This document shows, in pieces, positions 39,162-49,327 of a stretch of DNA of 64,000 nucleotides. The DNA is from Acinetobacter lanii (GTDB lineage Bacteria; Pseudomonadota; Gammaproteobacteria; Pseudomonadales; Moraxellaceae). Position 1 is the stretch's first letter. Each line of letters starts with the position of its first letter. Made by a program: the position numbers and the translations under genes. The stretch covers positions 3,038,001 through 3,102,000 of the forward strand of contig NZ_CP049916.1 of assembly GCF_011578285.1 (NCBI RefSeq), read 5' to 3'. The notes beneath the pieces were generated by a model, which worked only from the letters and a program-made list of their open reading frames with translations, did not search any database and had not been told where the DNA came from.

Positions 39162-39785
39162 TTAGTTCTTTAAATAACGCTCAAAAATTTCACTAAAATC
39201 ATAATTCTCAATTTCTCTTATTCTTTGATTGGCGTAGTCTTCCACTTGTTGTGCCGTTTGGTTAATGATTTCAGGTAGATTTAAAATCACCTGTTCACTC
39301 AGTTCACGCAAATTAAACATCTTCTGCACGTTTTCATTACTTTGCAAAAGTAGATTGCGTCGACGGTTAATCTCTTTAAAGCTTTCTCCAATCGTAAACA
39401 GCGCTTTATACAGATCTCGAATTTTCTCGATTTGCTTTTTATCAATATCAATTGAAAAGCTTTGCTCACCCAATTGGAATTTAATTTCGGCATCTAAATC
39501 GACGGAACCTGCAGTTTCCAACATCACATGCTTGATCGGATGATGTCGGTATAAATAACGATACAACATGCGCTTTTTACTCATGGCACTTTTACCATCT
39601 AAGTGCATAAATGCGACATTGGTAAAACAATATTCATCGGTCTTACTTTTAATCACAAAGAAGATTTTTTCGTTATCTTCATGAAAAATATAGTCATCAA
39701 TATCAGTTTTATTAAAATCTTGGGGTTCAATAATCGTCCCAATATCACTGGTACCCATCATTTCTGAAGCTAAGTTTTTAAACAT
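39162..39785 (-). CDS. PH-domain protein with YvbH-like C-terminal region
   Basis: 207 residues. The first ~130 residues form a bacterial PH-like domain (IFFVIKSKTDEYCFTNVAFMH; KRMLYRYLYRHHPIKHVMLE; EIKFQLGEQSFSIDID), and the last ~75 are helical (LRELSEQVILNLPEIINQTA), similar in plan to the YvbH-type extension that mediates oligomerisation. Function of this family is unknown. Single gene upstream of two unknown small genes in the same direction. Confidence 0.7.
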   Translation of the reverse strand: MFKNLASEMMGTSDIGTIIEPQDFNKTDIDDYIFHEDNEKIFFVIKSKTDEYCFTNVAFMHLDGKSAMSKKRMLYRYLYRHHPIKHVMLETAGSVDLDAEIKFQLGEQSFSIDIDKKQIEKIRDLYKALFTIGESFKEINRRRNLLLQSNENVQKMFNLRELSEQVILNLPEIINQTAQQVEDYANQRIREIENYDFSEIFERYLKN

Positions 39786-39865
39786 TATTCTGACAAGCTC
39801 TTTTATAGATTATCGACACAAACTAAAAAACTAACCGCAACAACTCAATATGACATTTGTTATAA

Positions 39866-39890
39866 AAAAAGCGCCCTCAGGGCGCTTTTC
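39866..39890 (-). terminator. Terminator of lpxO
   Basis: AAAAGCGCCC (39867-39876) pairs with GGGCGCTTTT (39880-39889), with a T-run on the minus strand, just past the lpxO stop. Confidence 0.85.
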
Positions 39891-39911
39891 ATTGAGCAGA
39901 CATCGATCTAT

Positions 39912-40826
39912 TTAAAACACATAAGGACGGATAAAGATCAGGAAGAAAATCCCCAGCATCAGGAACCATTTTAAAAAGTAATATAACTGACGATTGGTTT
40001 TCTTTAAGGCTTTGGCCTTAATCCGGAACTGATACACATAACCAAATACCTTGTTTAAACCACCGGTTTGATCGCCGGCTTCATTCGGTGAACTGGCTGC
40101 GGTCATCACGTTTTTACCAAACCAATGATTAAAACGCGCCATTAAGCGAGATTTAAGTGGACGTTCTACATCGGCAAAGAAAATGATCCGGTTTTGGTCG
40201 GTGGTGTTTTCTGCATAGTGAATATAGGTTTCATCAAACACCACACTTTTGCCATCACGCCATGAATAACGCTGACCATCGACATCGATAAAACAACGGT
40301 CATCATTCGGTGTCATCAGCCCCAAGTGATAGCGCAATGAACCTGCATACGGGTCACGATGACGAACCAAACGACTGTCAGGCGCGAGCTCGGTAAACAT
40401 CGCGGCTTTAATGCTCGGTAAGGTTTTCAGTAAAGCTGTGGTTTTAGGGCAAAGCTCTGCCGCAGACGGATGTGCAGAGTCATACCATTTTAAATAAAAA
40501 CGTTTCCAACCGGTTTTAAAAAATGAGTTAAAGCCCAAGTCGTCATAACTGCTTGAGGCTTTAATACCCCCCTTTTCATACAGGGCTTTGGCTTCGTCGC
40601 GAATCATTTCCCAGTTTTCATCGAGAACCTTGAGATCTTTAAATTCTTGGGTGTCGATATAGGGTTGGTTGGGAACTTTGGAGAAGAGATACATCAAAAA
40701 ATTGATGGGTGCCAAAAGGGTCGAATGATCGAAAAATTGACGATAAAAAGAGTGTCGAACTTTACCGCGATTTTGGATATACAAGGCAGAAATCACAAAT
40801 ATCGCGAGGATAATCCACTTCATCAT
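39912..40826 (-). CDS. lpxO: Lipid A 2-hydroxylase LpxO-like (Asp/Asn beta-hydroxylase family)
   Basis: 304 residues, with an N-terminal membrane helix (WIILAIFVISALYI) and a C-terminal one (FLKWFLMLGIFFLIFI). The central dioxygenase domain carries the Fe(II) triad H156-x-D158 (RHRDPY) and H203 (YIHYAEN), and R213 for 2-oxoglutarate. LpxO hydroxylates a secondary acyl chain of lipid A at C-2 at the inner membrane. It stands alone with its own terminator. Confidence 0.9.
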   Translation of the reverse strand: MMKWIILAIFVISALYIQNRGKVRHSFYRQFFDHSTLLAPINFLMYLFSKVPNQPYIDTQEFKDLKVLDENWEMIRDEAKALYEKGGIKASSSYDDLGFNSFFKTGWKRFYLKWYDSAHPSAAELCPKTTALLKTLPSIKAAMFTELAPDSRLVRHRDPYAGSLRYHLGLMTPNDDRCFIDVDGQRYSWRDGKSVVFDETYIHYAENTTDQNRIIFFADVERPLKSRLMARFNHWFGKNVMTAASSPNEAGDQTGGLNKVFGYVYQFRIKAKALKKTNRQLYYFLKWFLMLGIFFLIFIRPYVF

Positions 40827-41322
40827 TTGGGAGCTCAGCTGTCAGTAAAGTTTATAAGCCGCTATAAACCTGAATGGTAGGAAAGACAAACAAAATAACA
40901 AGCGCAATATTTTAGCAACATTTGTCTGTTTTTTGCCAACCTGTTTCAACCCCAAAAGCTATATTGCTTATAGCGCTAAGGCCATATTTTTCACGATTGA
41001 CTTTTCTGCCTAAAATTATTTAATTTTCTTGGCATTGAAATCGCCTTAAAAACCCCTATATTCAATCAGCGAGACGATTAAAAATTTGAATTGAAACAAA
41101 AACTTCATAACGAGCATCAGCAACACTCAAGTCGTGCGCTTAAAATTCAACAGGCGATTATCGAAAAAAATAGATGACCCTTGCGTCACGGCTTGATACA
41201 ACTTGTTATGTTCTTTTTGGATATAGTTATCGTAAGATTAGCGAAGCATCGATGTGCGCAGGATTGGCGTACACGCTTCAAAACATCAACTTAGAAGTCC
41301 TCCAAAATAAGGAGATCAGGGC
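40827..41322. other. Intergenic region upstream of fadBA
   Basis: About 500 bases with no credible gene. It separates divergent lpxO and fadB. A possible fadB promoter pair, TTGCGT then TGTTAT with 17-base spacing around 41183-41211, is weak. No fatty-acid regulator box was recognised. GGAG eight bases before the fadB ATG is clear. Confidence 0.5.
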
Positions 41323-43476
41323 ATGATCCACGCTGGCAATGCCATTACCGTCCAAATACTTTCGGACGGAATTGCAGAATTCCGCTTTGACTTACAAGGT
41401 GAGTCGGTTAACAAATTCGACCGTGTAACAATTGAAGACTTTAAAGCAGCCATCGCTGCGGTTAAAGCAAACGCTGAGATTAAAGGTCTTATCGTGACTT
41501 CAGGCAAATCTACGTTCATCGTGGGTGCCGACATCACTGAATTTGGTGAAAACTTCGCGCAAGGCGCTGACAAAATTGTGGAATGGGCAATGCCTGTTCA
41601 TGACATTTTCAACAGCTTTGAAGATTTAGACATTCCTAAAGTTGCTGCAATCAATGGTATCGCATTGGGCGGTGGCTTTGAAATGTGCATGGTGTGTGAC
41701 TACCGTGTCATGTCTGACAAAGCAACCGTCGGTCTACCAGAAGTTAAACTCGGCATCATCCCTGGTTTCGGTGGTACGGTTCGTTTAAGCCGTGTGATTG
41801 GTATCGACAATGCGGTGGAGTGGATTGCCACTTCTGCCAACAAACGTCCAGATGCAGCGTTGAAAGACGGCGCAGTTGACGCTGTTGTGCCTGCTGACAA
41901 ACTGACCGATGCAGCGATTGACTTGGTAAAACAAGCGATTGCAGGTCGTTTAGATTGGAAAGCAAAACGCCAAGAAAAATTAGACCCGATCAAGTTAGGT
42001 CCATTAGAACAAATGATGGCATTTAACTCGTCTAAAGGTGTGGTGCTGGCGAAAGCTAATCCTGCGCAATACCCTGCGCCAAAACTATTGCTTGATTCTA
42101 TGCAAGCAGGTTCTAGCCTTGACCGTGCAGGCGCACTTCGTCAAGAAGCTGAACACTTTGCTAAAGCTGCGGTGACGCCACAGTCTGGTGCATTGATTGG
42201 TCTATTCTTAAATGACCAAGTGGTGAAGAAAACTTCGAAGAAATATGAGCAAGGTGCGCACCCTGTCAACCAAGCGGCTGTTCTAGGCGCGGGTATCATG
42301 GGTGGCGGTATTGCTTATCAAGCGGCAAGCAAAGGCACACCAATCATCATGAAAGATATTGGTAACCCACAACTTGCACTGGGTATGAAAGAAGCGAATG
42401 GCTTGTTAACTAAACAAGTTGAACGCAAAAAAATGAAACCCGCTCAAATGGGTGAAACCCTTGCACGTATCCGCCCAACTTTAAGCTATGACGAGTTTAA
42501 AGAAGTGGACATCGTGATTGAAGCAGTCACTGAAAATCCGAAAATCAAAGAAGCGGTACTTGCGGATACTGAAAAATCAGTCCGTGAAAACACCATCATT
42601 GCATCAAATACCTCTACGATTTCAATCACACGTTTAGCGAAAGCATTACAACGTCCTGAAAACTTCGTGGGTATGCACTTCTTTAACCCGGTACACATGA
42701 TGCCATTGGTTGAAGTGATTCGTGGTGAGAAAACTTCACCTGAAGCGATTGCAACGACTGTGGTACTTGCACAAAAAATGGGTAAAACACCAATCGTGGT
42801 AAATGACTGCCCGGGCTTCTTGGTAAACCGTGTCTTGTTCCCTTACTTCGGTGCATTCGACCTTCTTCTTAAAGACGGTGCTGACTTCCAGCAAATCGAT
42901 AAAGTGATGGAAAAATTCGGCTGGCCGATGGGTCCTGCTTACTTGATGGACGTTGTCGGTATTGATACTGGCGTTCACGGTGCAGAAGTGATGGCTGAAG
43001 GCTTCCCTGACCGTATGAAACCGGACTATAAAGGTTCGATTCAAACCATGTATGAAGCAAAACGTTTGGGTCAAAAGAACGACGTTGGTTTTTACAAATA
43101 CGAATTGGACAAAAAAGGTAAGAAAGCCAAAACTGTTGATCCAACCGCGTATGACGTGATTGCTCCGGTCGTGACTGGCGAAAAACGCGAGTTTGATGCG
43201 CAAGAAATCATTGACCGTATGATGCTTGCATTCTGTAACGAAACGGTTCGTTGCTTAGAAGACAACATCGTGGCAACGCCTGCTGAAGCAGATATGGCAA
43301 TGATCATGGGTGTGGGTTTCCCTCCATTCCGTGGTGGTCCAGCACGTTATATCGATCAAACAGGTGTGGCTGAATACGTTGCGCTTTGCGACAAATATGC
43401 ACATTTAGGTAAAGCTTATGAAGCGCCACAATTGTTGCGTGACATGGCTGCTAACAACAAAAAATTCTACGGTTAA
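41323..43476 (+). CDS. fadB: Fatty acid oxidation complex alpha subunit FadB
   Basis: 717 residues. Trifunctional enzyme of aerobic beta-oxidation: enoyl-CoA hydratase/isomerase (~1-190, with [12 protein letters not shown] and LGIIPGFGG) and 3-hydroxyacyl-CoA dehydrogenase (~320-715, NAD motif [16 protein letters not shown], then [13 protein letters not shown]). It forms an alpha2-beta2 complex with FadA encoded next to it. GGAG precedes the ATG by eight bases. Confidence 0.97.
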   Translation: MIHAGNAITVQILSDGIAEFRFDLQGESVNKFDRVTIEDFKAAIAAVKANAEIKGLIVTSGKSTFIVGADITEFGENFAQGADKIVEWAMPVHDIFNSFEDLDIPKVAAINGIALGGGFEMCMVCDYRVMSDKATVGLPEVKLGIIPGFGGTVRLSRVIGIDNAVEWIATSANKRPDAALKDGAVDAVVPADKLTDAAIDLVKQAIAGRLDWKAKRQEKLDPIKLGPLEQMMAFNSSKGVVLAKANPAQYPAPKLLLDSMQAGSSLDRAGALRQEAEHFAKAAVTPQSGALIGLFLNDQVVKKTSKKYEQGAHPVNQAAVLGAGIMGGGIAYQAASKGTPIIMKDIGNPQLALGMKEANGLLTKQVERKKMKPAQMGETLARIRPTLSYDEFKEVDIVIEAVTENPKIKEAVLADTEKSVRENTIIASNTSTISITRLAKALQRPENFVGMHFFNPVHMMPLVEVIRGEKTSPEAIATTVVLAQKMGKTPIVVNDCPGFLVNRVLFPYFGAFDLLLKDGADFQQIDKVMEKFGWPMGPAYLMDVVGIDTGVHGAEVMAEGFPDRMKPDYKGSIQTMYEAKRLGQKNDVGFYKYELDKKGKKAKTVDPTAYDVIAPVVTGEKREFDAQEIIDRMMLAFCNETVRCLEDNIVATPAEADMAMIMGVGFPPFRGGPARYIDQTGVAEYVALCDKYAHLGKAYEAPQLLRDMAANNKKFYG

Positions 43477-43488
43477 GGAGCAACGTGA

Positions 43489-44661
<1,173 letters not shown>

Positions 44662-44680
44662 GTTTTAAATACGTGACCAA

Positions 44681-44709
44681 AAGAAACCCCGCTATTGCGG
44701 GGTTTTCTT
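44681..44709. terminator. Terminator of fadBA
   Basis: AAACCCCGC (44684-44692) pairs with GCGGGGTTT (44697-44705), followed by TTCTT. It also overlaps by two bases the stop of the convergent small protein at 44708, so it may serve both strands. Confidence 0.87.
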
Positions 44710-45202
44710 ATGCTGATTTAGTCATTTTTAAATATTCACATAATTTTTGTATTTCATATTTAACAAATGTTGGTGTCTTATTGGACGTTATAGCACCTTC
44801 TCTAATTCTACATAAAAGATCATATGTCACAGGTTCATGGAGAAGTAATCTACCATTTTGTACACCTCTTTTAATAGGTTCATATTCTTCGTATCTTAGG
44901 CGACTATAATTTACATAACTTTTATGTGTAATAAAAGAATGGTCACCAGGTTCAACAATACATGTGGAATCGTAATTCATTCCTGAACGCACGGATGTAA
45001 AATTCACTTGAGCTAAATGAAGTTTTTTTCCAAAACTTATATCTATTGGTGATTGCGGATCAAATAAAACTATAAATAAATGATTTCCTGATGGACCTGA
45101 TGGAACTAATAAAGTATCTCCCGCTTTTGCATCCCAACTTGTATTATCTTTAATTTTATCTTCATATCCCTCATCATCCCCTGAATCGTGATTCCCAACC
45201 AT
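44708..45202 (-). CDS. Putative toxin partner of the Panacea-domain protein
   Basis: 164 residues, soluble. The N-terminal ~25 residues are acidic and likely flexible. The core has AGDTLLVPSGPSGNHLFIVL (27-46) and CIVEPGDHSFITHKSYVNYS (81-100), a beta-barrel-like pattern recalling PemK/MazF-type growth inhibitors, where a GD-x-LLVP strand opens the barrel. No catalytic set can be assigned by eye. It is the second gene after a Panacea-domain gene, 13 bases apart, the layout of antitoxin then toxin. Low GC compared with fadBA. Toxin activity is inferred from context; it could be a neutral accessory protein. Confidence 0.5.
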   Translation of the reverse strand: MVGNHDSGDDEGYEDKIKDNTSWDAKAGDTLLVPSGPSGNHLFIVLFDPQSPIDISFGKKLHLAQVNFTSVRSGMNYDSTCIVEPGDHSFITHKSYVNYSRLRYEEYEPIKRGVQNGRLLLHEPVTYDLLCRIREGAITSNKTPTFVKYEIQKLCEYLKMTKSA

Positions 45203-45215
45203 AAAAAATCAAATC

Positions 45216-45779
45216 CTACGTTAAGCTTGCAAAAAAATCATCTATTTCCACTTCTTCATTGAGATACTCTTCAATACTTGAAGCTGTATCATCATCAAAA
45301 TCTAATGCTTTAAACAACTCTTTGTAACTGATTGGCACACTTGATCCATTAGGATCAGTCCATTCTGGGCATCCCCCATTGTGTGTGTAATCTCTTATTT
45401 CCCATTTCCCCATATGACCGAATTCATTCCATACGCTTTCTAAAACTTTTACTTCGTCATAATTTAAATACTTCAAATCACTATCTATACAGATATCTTT
45501 TTTCAATGAAATGTTGTAATTTTCCTTATCTGATAAGAGTTCACTCATATAAGTATTTCTGCAATTACCATTTAAGCGGTCGTATGTCAAAGATAGAACT
45601 GGACCATGCGGCATAGATACAAGTAAATCACCTATAATAGGCAAATGATTTTTTTTAAAAGACTCCCTCTCTGCTAAATACATCAACTTCATTAATTTAA
45701 GAACAGGAAGTTGACCATCAGATTTAGTAAGAAAATAAGCAGCTACTTCAGTAGCCTTGAGATCACTAAACAAATTCAT
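45216..45779 (-). CDS. Panacea/SocA-domain (DUF4065) protein, likely antitoxin
   Basis: 187 residues. The Panacea fold is recognised by VLKLMKLMYLAERESF (26-41) followed by HGPVLSLTYDRL (58-69), the block shared by SocA, GepA and phage proteins. Panacea-domain proteins are known as widespread antitoxins paired with very varied toxins, and SocA links its toxin to ClpXP. The acidic C-terminal tail (EEYLNEEVEIDDFF) could contact a partner. AAAGG with GGTGG precedes the ATG at 45779; GTG 45788 is a weaker option. First gene of the two-gene cassette. Confidence 0.75.
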   Translation of the reverse strand: MNLFSDLKATEVAAYFLTKSDGQLPVLKLMKLMYLAERESFKKNHLPIIGDLLVSMPHGPVLSLTYDRLNGNCRNTYMSELLSDKENYNISLKKDICIDSDLKYLNYDEVKVLESVWNEFGHMGKWEIRDYTHNGGCPEWTDPNGSSVPISYKELFKALDFDDDTASSIEEYLNEEVEIDDFFASLT

Positions 45780-45924
45780 TACAACCACCTTTGAATCATC
45801 TCATTATTATTAGTATTAAAATATAGAGATATAAATTTGAACTATTTTACCATTTTTGTTTAAAAATTATCTACATTGATACAATAACTCATTAAGATAA
45901 TTTCAGAGATTTAATTCATCAGCT

Positions 45925-46434
45925 TTATTTAAACCTACTCTGCCATTTATCCCCCAACAACTGAGTCAGGCGTTGTTGATCTAAATTAATTTGAATCGCA
46001 CCGCCACCACTTTGCACGTGATTCAACGCTTTTTCACGGTCTATGCCTAAAGGCTCAAGCATCTTAAAAATACCTGAGCTTGGGTCAGAGGACTGTAAGC
46101 CTGCTGCGACTACCAAAACATACTCTTGTTGCAAAGGCGACAAATGACTCATATCCGGCATAGCCGTTTGCGGTGCAACGTTCAACACATGAGCTTGATT
46201 GCCAATCTCGTAATTTTGAATACCCTGCTCTTTCTTAATAATATAGTGCTGTAAGGTCTTACGCACTTTAATGTCTTCCTGAAACGGTTGCACCGTGGTC
46301 AACACTTCATCTCGCAGTTCAGCATCCGCCATGACTTTAATGGTCGGTAAAGTTGCAGCTTCTTCTGCATAGACATGGGTCAACATACTAGAGGTGATTA
46401 AGCTGGCAAACACACACACTTTGGCAATATTCAT
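45925..46434 (-). CDS. Secreted protein with a TonB-receptor-like N-terminal segment
   Basis: 169 residues from the chosen start. A signal peptide (MNIAKVCVFASLITSSMLTHVYA) is followed by ATLPTIKVMADAELRDE, which resembles the start of mature TonB-dependent receptors. The rest (~35-169) has no plug or barrel features; it is helical and polar, with a late GGGAIQINLDQQRLTQLL. It is a free-standing periplasmic protein of unknown role. A longer ORF reaches 46536 but the internal ATG at 46434 gives a proper signal peptide and GAG eight bases upstream. Confidence 0.6.
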   Translation of the reverse strand: MNIAKVCVFASLITSSMLTHVYAEEAATLPTIKVMADAELRDEVLTTVQPFQEDIKVRKTLQHYIIKKEQGIQNYEIGNQAHVLNVAPQTAMPDMSHLSPLQQEYVLVVAAGLQSSDPSSGIFKMLEPLGIDREKALNHVQSGGGAIQINLDQQRLTQLLGDKWQSRFK

Positions 46435-46723
46435 AAGCTGAACTCGAACAAGACCTAAGCGCACAAGAAGCACTTTAGGGGGAGAAAAAAAGGATTCAAT
46501 GAATAGGCTACAACAATCAATCTTCGGATTCATCAACCCTCAGACAAGCGGTTAAACTGCACACATTGACGATAGATCAGCCAGAAACTGCCTAAATGTT
46601 ACCCGTTTGTAATTTTAGAACACAATTCAATCAATAAAATCTTATTCATCAACATCTTATATTTTATAGGCGTATTATACGGCGCTTGAAATGTTTCACA
46701 TCCGAAGAGTTAAGGATTTTCCA

Positions 46724-47707
46724 ATGAAAGCGCTTAAAACTGCGATCGCTGTTACTTTAGTAGCAGGTACCACTTCAGCTATGGCTGCCAATTCTGTAGA
46801 AGCAAACGAAGTTCTTGCAATTGCAAATGCTTCTATGCCTACAGCAACAAATGCTGTAGAAACTACAGTTGCAGCAGCACAAGCAGATGCTCAAGCAGTT
46901 AAAGATGCCGCTGTTGCAAACGTTGCTGCAGCTCAAACAGCCATCCAAGATAAAGTTGCGGTTGAAGCAACTGATGCACAAGCTCAAATGATTGCAGCGA
47001 CTGAAGCAGCCGCGCAAGCTAAACTTGAAGCAGTGCGTAAAATCATTGCTGAGAAAGGTTTGACTGTAGATGACATTCCTGCAATCCGCATCTATGAATC
47101 AAAAGACGCTGCGCTTGCAAACGTTGCAGCAGTGAAAGAAGCCGTTGCTGAAACTGTAGCAGACCAAGTTGAAACAGCTCAAACAGCATTGGTTGAAAAC
47201 ACCACTGAAGTGGTTGCTGATGCACAAAATGCAGTCGTTGAAAAAGTTGAAGCGGCTGAAGCTGATGCGGCTAAAGCAGAAACCAAAGCGAAAAAAGGCT
47301 GGTTCTCTTGGTTTAAAAAGAAAGAAGCTGCTGTTGTAGATACAACTGCACAAGCAGAACAAATCGTTGCTGATGCAAAAGATACTGCGAATGAAAAAGT
47401 TGAAGCTGTCGCTGAAGCGAAAGATGCTGTAGTTGAACAAACTCAAGCAACTGTTGCAGATGCACAAGCTACTGCTGTTGAACAAGCTCAAGTTGCTGAA
47501 CAAGCACAACAAACTGTAAACAACACTGTGGCAAACGCTGAAAATACAGTGATTGCAGCAACAGAACAAACTCAAGAAACAGTAGAAGGCGTAAAAGAAG
47601 CGGCTACTGAACAAGTTGAACTTGCGAACAAAGCAGAACAAGCGGTTGAAGCAACCACTGAAAAGAAAGGTTGGTTCTCTTGGTTGTTCGGAAAAAAAGC
47701 TGCATAA
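46724..47707 (+). CDS. Exported Ala-rich coiled-coil protein with two KKGWFSW motifs
   Basis: 327 residues. Signal peptide MKALKTAIAVTLVAGTTSAMA. The mature part is rich in Ala, Glu, Gln and Val and is almost entirely helical, of the apolipoprotein or LEA-like style. Two nearly identical cationic aromatic segments interrupt it, KKGWFSWFKKK (190-200) and KKGWFSWLFGKK (314-325), the second close to the C-terminus. These could insert in membrane or bind envelope polymer. AAGG lies eight bases before ATG 46724; the longer form from 46691 lacks a signal shape. Function unknown. Antisense ORFs here are composition artefacts. Confidence 0.7.
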   Translation: MKALKTAIAVTLVAGTTSAMAANSVEANEVLAIANASMPTATNAVETTVAAAQADAQAVKDAAVANVAAAQTAIQDKVAVEATDAQAQMIAATEAAAQAKLEAVRKIIAEKGLTVDDIPAIRIYESKDAALANVAAVKEAVAETVADQVETAQTALVENTTEVVADAQNAVVEKVEAAEADAAKAETKAKKGWFSWFKKKEAAVVDTTAQAEQIVADAKDTANEKVEAVAEAKDAVVEQTQATVADAQATAVEQAQVAEQAQQTVNNTVANAENTVIAATEQTQETVEGVKEAATEQVELANKAEQAVEATTEKKGWFSWLFGKKAA

Positions 47708-47724
47708 GTTTTGACTGATGCAAT

Positions 47725-47753
47725 AAAAAGGATGCCGCTTGGCATCCTTTTTT
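47725..47753. terminator. Bidirectional terminator
   Basis: AAAAAGGATGCC (47725-47736) pairs with GGCATCCTTTTT (47741-47752). It ends the coiled-coil gene (+) and the diguanylate cyclase gene (-). Confidence 0.88.
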
Positions 47754-47761
47754 TATCTACA

Positions 47762-49093
47762 TTAGCCTTTAAGCACATATTGTTTTTTGCCTCTTGCTTT
47801 GGCCTCATACAGACATATATCCGCTTCATGTATCCAATGCGCATAGTTCACCAATGTGAATTGACCAAAAGTGGTCGCTCCTATACTCACTGTGACATTA
47901 ATTTGACAGTCTTTATATTGAAAAGGCGTTTCATAACAAGCTTTTAAAATGGTTTCACATACAGCTCGACATTGTTCGACGGGTGCATAAGGGACCAAAA
48001 TTAAAAACTCTTCCCCACCCCAACGTATGGTCACTTTATTGGATATCTTAAGCTTCATTAAAATGTGCGTGACATGTTGAATGACCAAGTCCCCCACATA
48101 ATGACCATGCACATCATTCACTTTTTTAAAGTCATCAATATCGAGCAATACAAGATAGCCATTTTCAAACTTGGCATCATTTAAGATTTTTTCACGCACA
48201 TAACGACGGTTTTTCAGTCCGGTCAATTCATCTCGAAACATCATCCGCTCATAACTGGCACTTAAGCGTTTATTGTTGAGGTAAATCTCGCAAACAAATA
48301 AAAAGATGATTAAGTAACAGCCCAGTGCCAAGCGATAAGAACTGAGTCGTGACAAAATATGCACATCTTCTGCGGTCCAATATTGCCCGACTAGTGGCAA
48401 GGACACATAGACACTACAGATGAACACCAACAAGCCTGCCAAAAAGCTAAAGGCTTTTAATTTATACTTTAAAGCGAAGTAACACAGCAAAAATGGAAAA
48501 ATAAAACAGGCATAAAAAATTGGATCTTTAGAAATATAGTATTGTGCAGCCCACGCCACTAAAAGTGCCAAATAGTCCCGCAACTCAACCTGATTCCAAT
48601 GCCTCCATCCGTAGAATACGCAAATCAAACTGGCACATGTCACCACTTGTTCAAGAAAATAATCAAAAAATTCATAATGATTCAGACCAATTTCGAACAT
48701 GAGCATAAAGATCAGACCGCCCACTGCTGCACTGATCATGCTTGGAATCGCAATCGAACGGGTTTGAATATAGCGAAATTTAAACTGGCTTGTCCGAATC
48801 CAATAATAGAGTTGAATAAACAAACTCACTTGAACGCCATTGATGCCACTTAAAACAAGGATGGTTTTCAGATCCTTAACGGGATCGAACAATACCGACA
48901 CCGAAAAAATAATGCTGAAAACAAAACAAAAATGAAATGTAGCACGGTTAATGGTATGCCGAAGCTGAATCAGATAATAGCCCAATACAGCATTGATGAC
49001 CCAAATGGGACTGACCACCCAACTGAAGGTATATGCAACAGAAAAACTGGTAATAACAAAAGCACATACCCATAAAATGGCTAAATTTTTCAT
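47762..49093 (-). CDS. Membrane diguanylate cyclase (GGEEF)
   Basis: 443 residues. Residues ~1-265 contain nine or ten hydrophobic segments forming an unnamed membrane sensor; residues ~275-440 are a GGDEF domain starting DELTGLKNRRYVREKI, with the active motif RWGGEEF. It would make cyclic-di-GMP, which governs adhesion and biofilm. The inhibitory RxxD site just before GGEEF is absent (KISN stands there). Single gene with a terminator at its end. Confidence 0.88.
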   Translation of the reverse strand: MKNLAILWVCAFVITSFSVAYTFSWVVSPIWVINAVLGYYLIQLRHTINRATFHFCFVFSIIFSVSVLFDPVKDLKTILVLSGINGVQVSLFIQLYYWIRTSQFKFRYIQTRSIAIPSMISAAVGGLIFMLMFEIGLNHYEFFDYFLEQVVTCASLICVFYGWRHWNQVELRDYLALLVAWAAQYYISKDPIFYACFIFPFLLCYFALKYKLKAFSFLAGLLVFICSVYVSLPLVGQYWTAEDVHILSRLSSYRLALGCYLIIFLFVCEIYLNNKRLSASYERMMFRDELTGLKNRRYVREKILNDAKFENGYLVLLDIDDFKKVNDVHGHYVGDLVIQHVTHILMKLKISNKVTIRWGGEEFLILVPYAPVEQCRAVCETILKACYETPFQYKDCQINVTVSIGATTFGQFTLVNYAHWIHEADICLYEAKARGKKQYVLKG

Positions 49094-49327
49094 GCAATTT
49101 GATGTCTGAATAAATGAACGTTGTAATGTTTTTATTAAAAAAATTATTACTTGAGTAATTCAATTATTGTACTTGTTATTTATAGATCAATCATTTATTG
49201 AACATGGTTAATTTTCAAAATGGTCGACATTTACGCTATTTTTTGATGAATAAAACACCTTTATGATAAAAATTTTATGCGACAAAACATGTATGCTGAA
49301 TCGTGGTTGCCACACTTTGATTTTCAA

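Noticed and set aside
42736-43203. 155-codon minus-strand ORF inside fadB
   Set aside because: Antisense to a highly conserved gene; composition is that of reversed fadB codons.
46775-47641. Long Cys/Phe/Ser-rich reading frames antisense to the Ala-rich protein gene
   Set aside because: They are the mirror of Ala/Gln/Thr-rich codons on the plus strand, with no ribosome binding site.
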